From Pseudomonas viridiflava (lineage in GTDB: Bacteria > Pseudomonadota > Gammaproteobacteria > Pseudomonadales > Pseudomonadaceae), in contig NZ_LKEH01000025.1 in NCBI RefSeq assembly GCF_001642795.1, positions 376,223-440,222 of the forward strand: a stretch of DNA of 64,000 bases. The letters are read 5' to 3'. The notes beneath the pieces were generated by a model. The model had not been told where the DNA came from. It made no database searches and worked only from the letters and a program-made list of their open reading frames with translations. Positions 8,317 to 17,169 of this stretch are shown here, one piece after another. Numbering within the stretch: position 1 is the stretch's first letter; every line of letters starts with the position of its first letter. The position numbers were made by a program, and so were the translations under genes.

Positions 8317-10644
8317 TTACAACAGATTGAAGGTCGCCTCTTTCACGGTCTGGGAGTCCAGGCCGATCATGACCTTGAACTCGCCGGGCTCGGCGGCGTA
8401 CTTGAGCTGAGCGTTGTAGAACTTGAGATCGTTCTCGCTGAGCGTGAAGGTAACGACTTTCTCTTCGCCTGGCTCGAGCATGACCTTTTCAAAGTTTTTC
8501 AACTCTTTCACCGGACGGCTGATCGAGGCGGCAACGTCGCGCAGGTACAGCTGAACGATGGTTGCACCGGCTACCTTGCCGGTGTTCTTGACCGTCACGC
8601 TGGCGGTCAGTTTGCCTTTGCGTGCCATGTTGGCGTCCGACAGCTTGATGTCCGAGACGTCGAACTGCGTGTAGCTCAGGCCATAGCCGAAGGGGAACAG
8701 CGGGCCGTTTGGCTCTTCGAAGTAGTGCGAGGTGTAATTGCCCGGCTTGCCTTCATGGTAAGGACGGCCAGTGTTCAGGTGCGCGTAGTAGACCGGCAAT
8801 TGACCGATCGAACGCGGGAACGACATGGCCAGTTTGCCCGACGGGTTGTAGTCGCCGAACAGCACGTCAGCCACGGCGTTACCGCCTTCGGTGCCCGGGA
8901 ACCAGGTTTCGAGCATGGCGTCAGCCTGTTCCTGCTCATCGACCAGCACCAGCGGACGGCCGTTCATCAATACCAGAACCAGCGGCTTGCCAGTGGCCTT
9001 GAGTGCCTTGATCAGGTCGCGCTGCTTGCCCGGAATGGTCAGGCTACTGCGACTTGCCGATTCATGGGACATGCCGCGGGACTCGCCGACCACCGCCACG
9101 ATCACGTCGGACTGCTCGGCCACCTTGACGGCTTCGTCGATCATTTCCTGAGCCGGACGTGGATCGATTTCCACTTCCTTCTCGATGAAGTTCAGGTAGT
9201 TGAGGATGTGTTCGTTGTCACTGACGTTAGCGCCACGGGCGTAGACCAGTTTGGCCTTGTCGCCGACAGCATTCTGCAGACCTTCATACACCGTCACCGA
9301 CTGATTGGGACGACCGGCTGCCGACCAGCTGCCCAGCATGTCGAGATGGCTCTGCGCCAGGCCGCCGATCACGGCGATGGTGCCTTGCTTCTTCAGAGGC
9401 AAGGTGTCGTTCTGGTTTTTCAGCAGTACCAGTGTCTTGCGTGCCACGTCGCGGGCTTCGGCGCGATGCAGGCGATCGTCGGAGTAGGTGTCGGCCGGAT
9501 CATCGGCGGCCACGCCAATGCGGCCGTAAGGCGCTGCGAACAGGCCCATATCGTATTTGGCACCCAGCACTTCACGTACGGCGTTGTCGATTTCCTTCAT
9601 GGAAACCTCGCCGTCCTTGACCAGACCGGGCAACTGCTCGCCGTAGGCCACGTCGTTCATGCTCAGGTCGACACCGGCCTTGATGGCCAGCTTGGCGGCC
9701 TCACGGTAATCCTTGGCTACGCCATGTTCGATCAGCTCCTTGATCGCACCGTGGTCACTGATCGTGACGCCCTTGAAGCCCCAGTCCTTGCGCAGCAAAT
9801 CCTGCATCAACCAGGTGTTGGAAGTTGCCGGAATGCCGTTGATCGAGTTCAGCGCGACCATGATGCCGCCGGCGCCAGCGTCTACACCGGCGCGATACGG
9901 CGGCAGGTAGTCGTTGTGCATGCGCGTCATGCTCATGTCCACGGTGTTGTAATCGCGTCCGCCTTCCACCGCGCCGTACAGGGCGAAGTGCTTGACGGCT
10001 GCCATGATGCTGTCGTTGGCGGCAACGTTCTTGCCCTGGAACGAGCGGACCATGACGTCGGAGATGCGCGAGACCAGATAGGTGTCTTCGCCAAAGCCTT
10101 CGGAGCTGCGTCCCCAGCGTGGATCACGGGAGATATCGACCATGGGCGCAAAGGTCATGTCCAGGCCGTCGGCGCTGGCTTCCTTCGCCGACACCCGGCC
10201 GGTCAGCGCAATGGCGTCCATGTCCCAGCTTGCAGCCATGCCGAGGCTGATCGGGAAAATCGTGCGATGGCCGTGGACAACGTCATACGCGAAAAACATC
10301 GGAATTTTCAGACGGCTCTTGGCGACTGCAGCTTCCTGCAAAGGACGGTTTTCCGAGCGTGTAATGGAGTTAAACGTGCCGCCGATGCGCCCAGCAGCGA
10401 TTTCCTTGAGAATCATGGGCTGCGGCATTTCACCGCTGATGCTGATGAGGCGCAGCTGACCGATCTTTTCATCCAGAGTCATTTGTTTCATCAGTTTGCT
10501 GATGAACGCATTCTTTGCCTGAAGTGTGGACTTGGCCGAGACGGCAGAAGAGGCCGGAGCGTCAACCGCCGCGGCACTTTGAGCGATCATGGAGTGACTG
10601 GCCAGACCGACCAGCAAACCTAATAAACACAGCTTATTCATCAA
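8317..10644 (-). CDS. bglX: Periplasmic beta-glucosidase, GH3 family
   Basis: The 775-residue product starts with a Sec signal peptide (MMNKLCLLGLLVGLASHSMIAQSAAA). It has the three-domain GH3 layout: an N-terminal barrel (about 50-380), the alpha/beta sandwich with GGLAQSHLDMLGSWSA, and a C-terminal fibronectin-III-like domain (EPGEEKVVTFTL). The catalytic nucleophile should be Asp297 in GVTISDHGAI. The length agrees with E. coli BglX (765). It releases glucose from beta-glucosides in the periplasm and could act on plant-derived cellobiosides or on osmoregulated periplasmic glucans. It is transcribed alone. The upstream intergenic region, shared with the divergent TPM gene, has a strong 14-bp dyad that might regulate it. 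Family and location are well supported; the natural substrate is not determined. Confidence 0.92.
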   Translation of the reverse strand: MMNKLCLLGLLVGLASHSMIAQSAAAVDAPASSAVSAKSTLQAKNAFISKLMKQMTLDEKIGQLRLISISGEMPQPMILKEIAAGRIGGTFNSITRSENRPLQEAAVAKSRLKIPMFFAYDVVHGHRTIFPISLGMAASWDMDAIALTGRVSAKEASADGLDMTFAPMVDISRDPRWGRSSEGFGEDTYLVSRISDVMVRSFQGKNVAANDSIMAAVKHFALYGAVEGGRDYNTVDMSMTRMHNDYLPPYRAGVDAGAGGIMVALNSINGIPATSNTWLMQDLLRKDWGFKGVTISDHGAIKELIEHGVAKDYREAAKLAIKAGVDLSMNDVAYGEQLPGLVKDGEVSMKEIDNAVREVLGAKYDMGLFAAPYGRIGVAADDPADTYSDDRLHRAEARDVARKTLVLLKNQNDTLPLKKQGTIAVIGGLAQSHLDMLGSWSAAGRPNQSVTVYEGLQNAVGDKAKLVYARGANVSDNEHILNYLNFIEKEVEIDPRPAQEMIDEAVKVAEQSDVIVAVVGESRGMSHESASRSSLTIPGKQRDLIKALKATGKPLVLVLMNGRPLVLVDEQEQADAMLETWFPGTEGGNAVADVLFGDYNPSGKLAMSFPRSIGQLPVYYAHLNTGRPYHEGKPGNYTSHYFEEPNGPLFPFGYGLSYTQFDVSDIKLSDANMARKGKLTASVTVKNTGKVAGATIVQLYLRDVAASISRPVKELKNFEKVMLEPGEEKVVTFTLSENDLKFYNAQLKYAAEPGEFKVMIGLDSQTVKEATFNLL

Positions 10645-10783
10645 TAAATTCTCAAGGCTTTTGTCGGCAACTCGCGTTTAATATCCGACAGCCAGTTTTT
10701 GGGTTATAGACCTTTGGCGTTATTGTTCGAGCTGGGCGCAAGAATAGTTGCTGCCCGCTTCGTTGCACGAGGGCTTTCCAGGG

Positions 10784-10823
10784 TGTGTACGAAAATCGTC
10801 GGTTTGATTGATTTTTGTACACA
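10784..10823. promoter_or_regulatory. 14-bp inverted repeat between bglX and TPM gene
   Basis: Arms TGTGTACGAAAATC (10784-10797) and GATTTTTGTACACA (10810-10823) are complementary at 13 of 14 positions, and the remaining pair is a G-T wobble, around a 12-base loop. It lies in a 295-bp divergent intergenic region, 140 bp from the bglX start. It could be an operator or an RNA hairpin. No U-tract follows, so it is not a standard terminator. The rest of this intergenic stretch shows nothing else I can name. Confidence 0.4.
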
Positions 10824-10939
10824 TCCTCGCTCGGTCAACAGTGTCCCGTGCTCGGCATCGGCGATGGATTATGCCGGGGAACTTGTGTTTTGGCTAAGGC
10901 GGTCGTTTCAATGGTTTCAAAAAGCACCGGAGGTCAGGT

Positions 10940-11653
10940 TTGAAGTGCGTGTTACAGATGATGTTGTACGCGGTAATGACGCTGGGCGTGGCATTTCGTG
11001 CCCAGGCCGAGCAGCCCGCACTGGTTTTTCCGCCCATGACGGGCAGCGTCGTGGATGCGGCACAGATGCTCGACAGTCAGACGACCGTGCGTCTTGCAAA
11101 GTTGCTGCGTGCCTATGAACAGACCACCGGTGAGCGAATTGTCGTCGTCACCCTGGCGGATCTGCAGGGCGCGACGATCGAAGAGTTCGGTGCCCAGTTG
11201 GGCGATGCCTGGGATCTGGGGCGGGGCGGCAAGGCCAACAGTGCCCTGCTGGTAGTCGACCGTGAAAAGCGCAAGGTGCTCATGGAGGTCGGCTCCGGGC
11301 TTGAAGACCGGTTGAGCGATGCCCAGTCGTCGCTCATCATCAATATGCTGGTCACGCCTGAATTCAATGACAGCCGGTTTGCCATCGGCATCGAGCGTGG
11401 CGCACAGGCGATGATCACCGCGCTGGGTGGTCAGGTTCCGGATTACCCTGAACCTGCGGCCCGTCTTGCTGTTTATGAAGAGCCGCTGAGCGATTTCCGT
11501 GTCTGGCTGACGGCCATTGTTCTGACCCTCGTTGTGCTGCTGATCGTGTTCGTCAGCATTCGGCGCTCGGTCGGCCGCCTGTGCCCCGGCGAGCAATCTG
11601 CAGGCCGCAGTGGCGGCCGATTCGATGGCGGTGGTGCCTCGGGCAACTGGTAA
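10940..11653 (+). CDS. TPM-domain membrane protein, YgcG-like
   Basis: This 237-residue protein starts at TTG 10940, placed 6 bases after GGAGG; an ATG at 10958 is the alternative. It has an N-terminal signal sequence (residues 1-23), a TPM domain (about 35-165; VVDAAQMLDSQTTVRL, then ALLVVDREKRKVLMEVGSGLE), and one transmembrane helix near 190-210 (LTAIVLTLVVLLIVFVSI). A short Gly/Ser-rich tail (GGRFDGGGASGNW) follows. TPM proteins of this kind are anchored with the domain in the periplasm, and their biochemical role in bacteria is poorly known. The downstream gene also encodes a TPM protein. In many Pseudomonas genomes such a pair follows lemA; no lemA is present here. Confidence 0.8.
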   Translation: MKCVLQMMLYAVMTLGVAFRAQAEQPALVFPPMTGSVVDAAQMLDSQTTVRLAKLLRAYEQTTGERIVVVTLADLQGATIEEFGAQLGDAWDLGRGGKANSALLVVDREKRKVLMEVGSGLEDRLSDAQSSLIINMLVTPEFNDSRFAIGIERGAQAMITALGGQVPDYPEPAARLAVYEEPLSDFRVWLTAIVLTLVVLLIVFVSIRRSVGRLCPGEQSAGRSGGRFDGGGASGNW

Positions 11654-11680
11654 TTGACCGATTCGGGAAATGAGAGAGTC

Positions 11681-12298
11681 ATGGCTTTATTGAACAGAGA
11701 AGAACAGCGGCAGGTGGCAGAGGCGATTGATCGTGTGGAGCAACGCACCGATGCCGAACTGGTGACAGTACTGGCCGCCCGCGCTGACGACTATGCCTAC
11801 ATGCCGTTGATCTGGGGCGGTCTGCTGGGTCTGCTGCTGCCCGGCACCGTCAATTACTGCCTGCAATGGTTGAGTGCCGATGAGTTGATGCTGGCTCAAA
11901 TGAGCACGTTCATCGTGGTCGCGCTGATCTGCCGTATTCCACGGGTGACCGGGCATCTGGTGCCCGCTTCGGTGCGGCGCTGGCGAGCGGGCAATCTGGC
12001 GCGGCGTCAGTTTCTGGAGCAGAACCTGCACAAGACCCACGACGGAACCGGCATTCTGGTTTTCGTCAGCGAAGCCGAGCGCTACGTTGAAATTCTTGTC
12101 GACCATGGCATTGCCAGCCGTCTGCACGACGATACCTGGAAAGCGATGGTCGATGTCTTCACTCAGCAGGTCAGGAACGGTCAGATTCTTGAGGGGTTTT
12201 TAGGCTGCATTCATGCCTGCGGCGAGTTGTTGGCCGATCATGTTCCGGTCACCCATGGCCGCAATGAGCTGCCCAATCGACTGGTGGTGTTGGGTTAG
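11681..12298 (+). CDS. Second TPM-domain membrane protein
   Basis: I place the start at ATG 11681, because GAGAGAG lies just upstream; a TTG at 11654 would add nine unlikely residues. The 205-residue product begins MALLNREEQRQVAEAIDRVE, the start typical of short TPM proteins of this operon type. It has two hydrophobic segments (about 43-62 YMPLIWGGLLGLLLPGTV and 78-95 LMLAQMSTFIVVALICRI) placed inside the TPM fold, followed by TGILVFVSEAERYVEILVD and HDDTWKAMVDVF. It lacks a signal peptide. It starts 27 bases after the upstream TPM gene, so the two should be co-transcribed. Function is unknown beyond membrane association and the shared domain. Confidence 0.8.
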   Translation: MALLNREEQRQVAEAIDRVEQRTDAELVTVLAARADDYAYMPLIWGGLLGLLLPGTVNYCLQWLSADELMLAQMSTFIVVALICRIPRVTGHLVPASVRRWRAGNLARRQFLEQNLHKTHDGTGILVFVSEAERYVEILVDHGIASRLHDDTWKAMVDVFTQQVRNGQILEGFLGCIHACGELLADHVPVTHGRNELPNRLVVLG

Positions 12299-12353
12299 GG
12301 AGACACAGGCAGGTAATGCCAAGCGCATTCCTGCCCGTGGACGGCGGCAAGAC

Positions 12354-13367
12354 TCAATCGCTGCGCGTGATGCTGTAAATCGACTTCATGTAAGCGCTGA
12401 GTTGATCCACGTGAAGATTGACAAGAGTCGGCACTTTCAAAGCGTCGTTTTCCAGAAAACGGTAGAGCGAATCACTGAGCTTTCTGGACTGTTGAACCCA
12501 GACCGCCCTGTTATTGTCGAGACTGGCCAGTGTCGCCAGTTCTTCCAGGTTTCGGGCAATCGCCTTCGCCTCTTTTTGCGTGGTTTGAGATTCAGCCAGC
12601 AGGGTGTTGTAGCGATGGCGCAGTTGGTCACGCTCGGCGATCAGATCGGAATATTTCAGTGCATTGCTGAGCTTGCCAAGCAGCTTTTGCAGTCTTCCAA
12701 GCCCGACTTGCATCACCATGAGGTGGGGTGAGGGAATGGCAACTGTCGACAGCTCCTCCTCGGTAGGCAGCGCTTCCTTGAACACGTTTGCCAGGTTGTG
12801 CTGTTCAAACGTCTTGACCGTTTCATCCAGAAGACGACGATCTTCTGCCACGGCATTCATCCTGGCTTCCCTTGCGGCAGACTGCTGATTCAAACCATTT
12901 AATTGTTCCTGCAGTTTGCCTGTCAGGTTGCTGTCCTCGAGTTGCAATTTGATCTGCTGAAGATCGTCAGTGGTGCGTGCAATTGCTTGAGCTGCATGGG
13001 TTAAAACGTCGCTCAGCTCTACTACCTGACGAACTCGCTGGGCAGCCAGCAGCTTGAGAGCCTGGAGCTTCTGCTCTTCGCTCAGACTCTGGTCCGCCTC
13101 GATCTGCAGTTGTTTGCGGTCGATGGCCGTATGATTGAAGGTCTTCAACTGCGCAGTCATCGTGGCCAGGTGATTCACAAATTGCGAGTCGGCGGCGTTG
13201 AGCGCTGTCTTGAGTGGCAATAATTTCTCTTTCATGGCGGGCAGGAAGTCGAGCGTCAAAGACGTTATCTGTGTATGAATGTGTTGACGTGCTGCATCCA
13301 TGATTGCTCTGTCAGGTGCTGCCAATTGTTCAGGTTGGGAGGTGGCAGTATTGGTGATCATGTCCAT
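12354..13367 (-). CDS. xaxB: XaxB-type subunit of binary alpha-pore-forming toxin
   Basis: The product is about 337 residues from ATG 13367, which has AAGGAC upstream; a longer version from 13406 (350 residues) would overlap xaxA. It is almost entirely alpha-helical and rich in Gln, Leu and Ala heptads, with no signal peptide. The order, size and helical character fit the B component of the alpha-xenorhabdolysin family (XaxAB of Xenorhabdus, YaxAB of Yersinia). In those toxins the two proteins assemble a large pore on eukaryotic membranes. In that family XaxB inserts little or differently from XaxA and primes it for insertion. The gene follows the xaxA-like gene by 10 bp. I recognise the pair by overall resemblance and by XaxA's hydrophobic segment. 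This subunit alone would be a weaker call. Confidence 0.75.
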   Translation of the reverse strand: MDMITNTATSQPEQLAAPDRAIMDAARQHIHTQITSLTLDFLPAMKEKLLPLKTALNAADSQFVNHLATMTAQLKTFNHTAIDRKQLQIEADQSLSEEQKLQALKLLAAQRVRQVVELSDVLTHAAQAIARTTDDLQQIKLQLEDSNLTGKLQEQLNGLNQQSAAREARMNAVAEDRRLLDETVKTFEQHNLANVFKEALPTEEELSTVAIPSPHLMVMQVGLGRLQKLLGKLSNALKYSDLIAERDQLRHRYNTLLAESQTTQKEAKAIARNLEELATLASLDNNRAVWVQQSRKLSDSLYRFLENDALKVPTLVNLHVDQLSAYMKSIYSITRSD

Positions 13368-13377
13368 GTCCTTATGG

Positions 13378-14583
13378 TTATTTGTGTTGTTGGTTTGAAA
13401 ACTCATCCAGCGCCTGTTCGAAGGTCAGCAACAGGTGAGTTGTAACGCCCTTTATCTCTTCCCAGGGGGTCACGACTTTTTTGAAATCAAATACGAAGTC
13501 CATTAGCGTCTGATGGTCGTTGATCGTCGCCAGTTGTCTGGCGGCGGTCATTATATAAGTGGCCAGCATGGTCCAGAGATCCCGCAGGTTCACGGCGCTC
13601 TGATGAGCATCCAGCATACGAATCTTCATGTCTTCGAACAGCACTTCCAGACTGCGTATGGCCGCCGCGAGCGGACGCTTATATCCGAGCACTTCCAGCT
13701 TGGTCTTTTTTTCGGCGACCAGTCGGTTTTTCTCACGGCGGATCGCTTCCGCCTGGGTGCCGAATATGCTGTCCGTCACAATAAGCCCGACAATCCCGCC
13801 CAGCAGCCCCAGCGTAATATTGTTTTTCGTGGTCTTGTATTCCTGATGCTTCTGATCAATATCGACGGTAAGACGATCAATCTCCTCTTCAAGTGCGATC
13901 AGATCCTCGTCCAGATCCGACCGGCTGGCCAGACGCACTTTGTCGTTGATGCCAGGGACCAGATCGACGCTCAGAACGTGAGCAAACTGTTGAATGTCGT
14001 CGGCAAGTTTCCTGGATGCCTCTCGACGCTCTTCAATCTGCACGCCCACTTTTCTCAGCGTTTCAGCCAATGACAGACAGACTGTCTTGTCTGTTTTTGT
14101 CAGTGGAGCAGGCTTGAGGCTTCTGACTGTTTCGATGGTCAGGTCGGCAACGGTCAGTTGGATTTGCTTGACGAGTTCCATCTTGTCAACGTAGTCCAGA
14201 ATCTGCTTGCCCTGATTGGAAAACTCACCGGCAAACAGATCAAGTTCGAAACCCTTGGCTTTGATATCGATTTCAATGGCTGACCAGCTTTGGGCGTGCC
14301 GGTTGATTGCGCTGTAGGTCAGCAACAGGTCCTTGGGCTCAAGACCGGGAATGCCGCTGTGCGTAAACCCAAGTTGTTGTTCTACCCGGGCAAGGGTGTT
14401 GGGCAGGTTCAAGCTGTGTCTTTCGTAACGCTTGATGCTGAGAATGTCTTCCTTGGTCAGAATCAGCGCCGTCGCCCGGCCATTGTTTTGTTCATCTTCC
14501 GCCAGGGTCCTGAGAAACTCGGTGGGCGTTATCATTACCTTGGCGTGTACGGGTATTTCAGATTTATTATTTGGGTCATGCAT
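13378..14583 (-). CDS. xaxA: XaxA-type subunit of binary alpha-pore-forming toxin
   Basis: The 401-residue product is helical with long coiled-coil stretches (about 170-260 and 275-330). These flank a single strongly hydrophobic hairpin at about 256-275 (ITLGLLGGIVGLIVTDSIFG). This is the architecture of XaxA/YaxA, where long helices form the stalk and the hydrophobic tip inserts in the membrane. There is no signal peptide, as in the known members. AAGGAA lies upstream of the ATG. The B-subunit gene follows in the same direction, and the promoter must lie in the AT-rich 14584-14760 segment. Related proteins are cytolysins against insect or mammalian cells; the target in a plant-associated pseudomonad is unknown. 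No secretion system gene is adjacent. Confidence 0.82.
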   Translation of the reverse strand: MHDPNNKSEIPVHAKVMITPTEFLRTLAEDEQNNGRATALILTKEDILSIKRYERHSLNLPNTLARVEQQLGFTHSGIPGLEPKDLLLTYSAINRHAQSWSAIEIDIKAKGFELDLFAGEFSNQGKQILDYVDKMELVKQIQLTVADLTIETVRSLKPAPLTKTDKTVCLSLAETLRKVGVQIEERREASRKLADDIQQFAHVLSVDLVPGINDKVRLASRSDLDEDLIALEEEIDRLTVDIDQKHQEYKTTKNNITLGLLGGIVGLIVTDSIFGTQAEAIRREKNRLVAEKKTKLEVLGYKRPLAAAIRSLEVLFEDMKIRMLDAHQSAVNLRDLWTMLATYIMTAARQLATINDHQTLMDFVFDFKKVVTPWEEIKGVTTHLLLTFEQALDEFSNQQHK

Positions 14584-14858
14584 GGTGCACGTTCCTTGTG
14601 CAAGTTCAGTAAGGGCTCACTCGACAGCCATGCAGCACGCCGTGAGTCAGCGTGTTTCACTGTAACGGCGTTTTTCGGCTATTTAATATATTTGTATAGT
14701 GACCGACGAAAAATTCGTTTTACAGGCATTGCGCCACCGCCGTCCTGTCGGCGTTCATCGTAAGAACCGAAAATAGTCATGCCTGACAGGCGTCGGCACG
14801 CTTAAAATGCATGCCTGATTTTTACGAGTCCCTGCGGGGACGCTTGAGGCACCTTTCG

Positions 14859-16079
14859 ATGTCCGTGACACCCACCGCTTCATCCTCTGCCGCGCCGGAT
14901 CATCGTGCGCAATTTCTCGGCCTGCTGGACACCAGCCTGTCCCAGAATTCTTTGATCAAGCTGGTGCTGGCCAAATACGTGGGCAGCGAAGCCGAGGTGC
15001 AGCGGGTGATCATCAAGCCGCTGACGGTCCGCGAGCAGCCTTGCCTGTCTTTCGTGTACCGCTACAAGACCCGCGACATCACCAAGAACTTCCCCCTGGC
15101 CGAAGCCGTGGACGTCATCGCTGGCCTGATTCCCGAGTCGTTCAAGAACGCGCATCTGCTGTCACTGACCGATGAGGTGCAGCTGGAATTCAGCAAGAAA
15201 GGCAAAAGCACGTTGTTCAAGAGCAAGGCGCAGCAGGAGCGCGAAGCGCCCGCCGCCGGGCATGACCGTGAGAAGAAGCGCTACCTGGAATTGACGCGCC
15301 CGTTCCTGACCGATCTTGGCGTGACCAACCGTCAGCATGAACTGATCCCGGCCATGTCGCGCAAATGGAAGCAGATCAACAAGTTCATCGAAGTGTTTTC
15401 CCACGCCTTGACGTCTTCCCCACTCAAGCTGGATCAACCGGTCAAGGTCGCGGACTTCGGTTCGGGCAAGGGCTACCTGACGTTCGCCATCCATGACTAT
15501 CTGCGCAATACGCTGCAGGCGCAGGGCGAGGTGACCGGTGTCGAGTTGCGCGAGGACATGGTGACCCTGTGCAACAACGCAGCGGCGCGCCTCGAGCACC
15601 CGGGGCTGGTCTTCAAGCACGGCGATGTGCGTACCGTTGCGCCGAGCGAGCTGGACGTGATGATCGCACTGCACGCCTGCGACATCGCTACCGACTACGC
15701 CATTCACATGGGGATTCGCTCCGGCGCGTCGATCATCATGTGCTCGCCTTGCTGCCACAAACAGATTCGTCTACAGATCCAGAGCCCGACCCTGCTCAAG
15801 CCAATGCTGCAATACGGCCTGCACATGGGCCAGCAGGCGGAGATGGTCACCGACAGCCTTCGCGCCTTGCTGCTGGAAGCGTGCGGTTACGAAACCAAGG
15901 TGTTCGAGTTCATTTCGCTGGAACACACCAACAAGAACAAGATGATCCTGGCGGTCAAACGCGCCGAGCCTGTCGATCCGACTCACCTGCTGGCGCGTAT
16001 CCAGGAACTCAAAGCGTTTTACGGCATTACCGAGCAGTGCCTGGAAACCCTGCTTCGGGCGGATGGTTTTCTTGGTTGA
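14859..16079 (+). CDS. Class I SAM-dependent methyltransferase (Methyltransf_32-like)
   Basis: I prefer ATG 14859 (GAGG upstream; MSVTPTASSS), giving 406 residues; an ATG at 14811 adds 16 residues but has no ribosome site. An N-terminal domain of about 180 residues precedes a Rossmann methyltransferase. SAM motif I is ADFGSGKGYLTFAIHDYL, the acidic motif II follows in VTGVELRED, and a late VMIALHACDIATDYAI stretch is followed by a Cys-rich CSPCCHK. This CSPCCHK pattern occurs in the METTL25 / Methyltransf_32 family, which methylates RNA or ribosomal targets in eukaryotes. The bacterial substrate is not known to me. The gene is isolated, on the opposite strand from the toxin genes. Enzyme class is well supported; the substrate is not assigned. 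Confidence 0.75.
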   Translation: MSVTPTASSSAAPDHRAQFLGLLDTSLSQNSLIKLVLAKYVGSEAEVQRVIIKPLTVREQPCLSFVYRYKTRDITKNFPLAEAVDVIAGLIPESFKNAHLLSLTDEVQLEFSKKGKSTLFKSKAQQEREAPAAGHDREKKRYLELTRPFLTDLGVTNRQHELIPAMSRKWKQINKFIEVFSHALTSSPLKLDQPVKVADFGSGKGYLTFAIHDYLRNTLQAQGEVTGVELREDMVTLCNNAAARLEHPGLVFKHGDVRTVAPSELDVMIALHACDIATDYAIHMGIRSGASIIMCSPCCHKQIRLQIQSPTLLKPMLQYGLHMGQQAEMVTDSLRALLLEACGYETKVFEFISLEHTNKNKMILAVKRAEPVDPTHLLARIQELKAFYGITEQCLETLLRADGFLG

Positions 16080-16228
16080 AGGTTGAGCATATTTGCCCCT
16101 GAGCGGCAGGTACACGCCGCTCTATCCGGTCTGCGCCGTCTGTATCAACGTATGCGGTCTGCGCGCGAATCCTGTTTCACGCAACGTCTGCTGATTAGTT
16201 TTACTGCATTGAACATTAAGGCCTGCAC

Positions 16229-16672
16229 ATGGATACGCTTCGCCCTTACCTCCCAGCAGACAGGGACACCTGTCTGCAAATTTTCGACTCCAACACGCCA
16301 CGCTTTTTCGACCCGTCCGAGCGCGACAAATTTGCCCGCTTTCTGATTGATCCTGTGGGGTCCTATTTCGTCGTGGAGCGCGAGGGTGAAGTCCTCGCTT
16401 GCGGTGGGTATCTGGTGCTTGCCGATCCGTCGATGGCCGAACTCACCTGGGGCATGGTGTCCGGAAATCAGCATGGCAATGGCCTGGGCCGGTTCCTCGT
16501 TTTGTCCCGGCTTGACCTGATGAGGGAGCTCCCGCACGTAAGCCAGGCTTACATCAACACCAGCCAGCTGGTTCAAGGTTTTTACGCTGGCCTGGGTTTT
16601 TCGCTGACCCGCTTGAAACGGGACGGTCACGGGGTGGGTATCGACAGCGTCGAGATGACGTTGAAGTTGTAA
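16229..16672 (+). CDS. GNAT-family N-acetyltransferase
   Basis: The 147-residue product has the GNAT fold. It has an N-terminal strand and helix (RPYLPADRDTCLQIFDSN), a central strand with CGGYLVL, the acetyl-CoA pyrophosphate loop in GMVSGNQHGNGLGRFLVL (the Q/RxxGxG/A signature is approximated by QHGNGLG), and a C-terminal FYAGLGFSLTRL block typical of the family. The substrate is unknown. It is a single-gene unit. Downstream, 16673-16866 has a small hairpin (GAGCA/TGCTC at 16694-16705) but no recognisable gene. Confidence 0.82.
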   Translation: MDTLRPYLPADRDTCLQIFDSNTPRFFDPSERDKFARFLIDPVGSYFVVEREGEVLACGGYLVLADPSMAELTWGMVSGNQHGNGLGRFLVLSRLDLMRELPHVSQAYINTSQLVQGFYAGLGFSLTRLKRDGHGVGIDSVEMTLKL

Positions 16673-16881
16673 CAAAAGAAAACTTATTTATTGAGCAAGT
16701 GCTCTAAAACTCAATGTTTGCTTGGTCAAAAGCTGGACGTAAACGTTACAGCTTTCAATAGTTTGTACAAGAATAGAGAGGGCATTAAGTAACGGATGTT
16801 CTGATAAATATTTATGTGGAACGCCTGCGGACACCCACTCTCTGAATACCGTCCATTACAAATTATATGAAGCAGGCAATC

Positions 16882-17169
16882 ATGAACGCATACAGACTTT
16901 CAACGCTTGAAATCAAGCACATGGTCGAGCAGGCGCTGTTACCTCATCGCTGCACCTGGGACGCTGCAGAGGGTGAATCCCTGACATTGACCCTGACCAA
17001 TCCCGAGAATCCAGATCACGCCATTTGTGTGACGGGAATCAAACTTGATCGAATGGTATCGAGCCGTGCGCTGTCGGAGCTGGTCGGCGAAGCGCGCATG
17101 CTGATGTCCATGAACGAGAATCCGGTCGCCGGTCTGGGTTACCGACAGGCAGCTACCAAGCGCTGGTAA
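16882..17169 (+). CDS. DUF1652 family protein
   Basis: A 95-residue product from ATG 16882 (MNAYRLSTLEIKHMVEQALL); ATG 16867 would add five residues. The pattern of an N-terminal helix, then PHRCTWD, LTLTLTNP and a C-terminal GYRQAATKRW matches DUF1652, a small cytoplasmic protein family found almost only in Pseudomonas, often in several copies. No function is known. The gene is alone, with 190 bp of AT-richer sequence in front of it that probably contains its promoter. Confidence 0.7.
   Translation: MNAYRLSTLEIKHMVEQALLPHRCTWDAAEGESLTLTLTNPENPDHAICVTGIKLDRMVSSRALSELVGEARMLMSMNENPVAGLGYRQAATKRW

Noticed and set aside
13367..13406. Longer start for xaxB at 13406
   Set aside because: It would overlap the xaxA end by 29 bases, while ATG 13367 has AAGGAC at good spacing.
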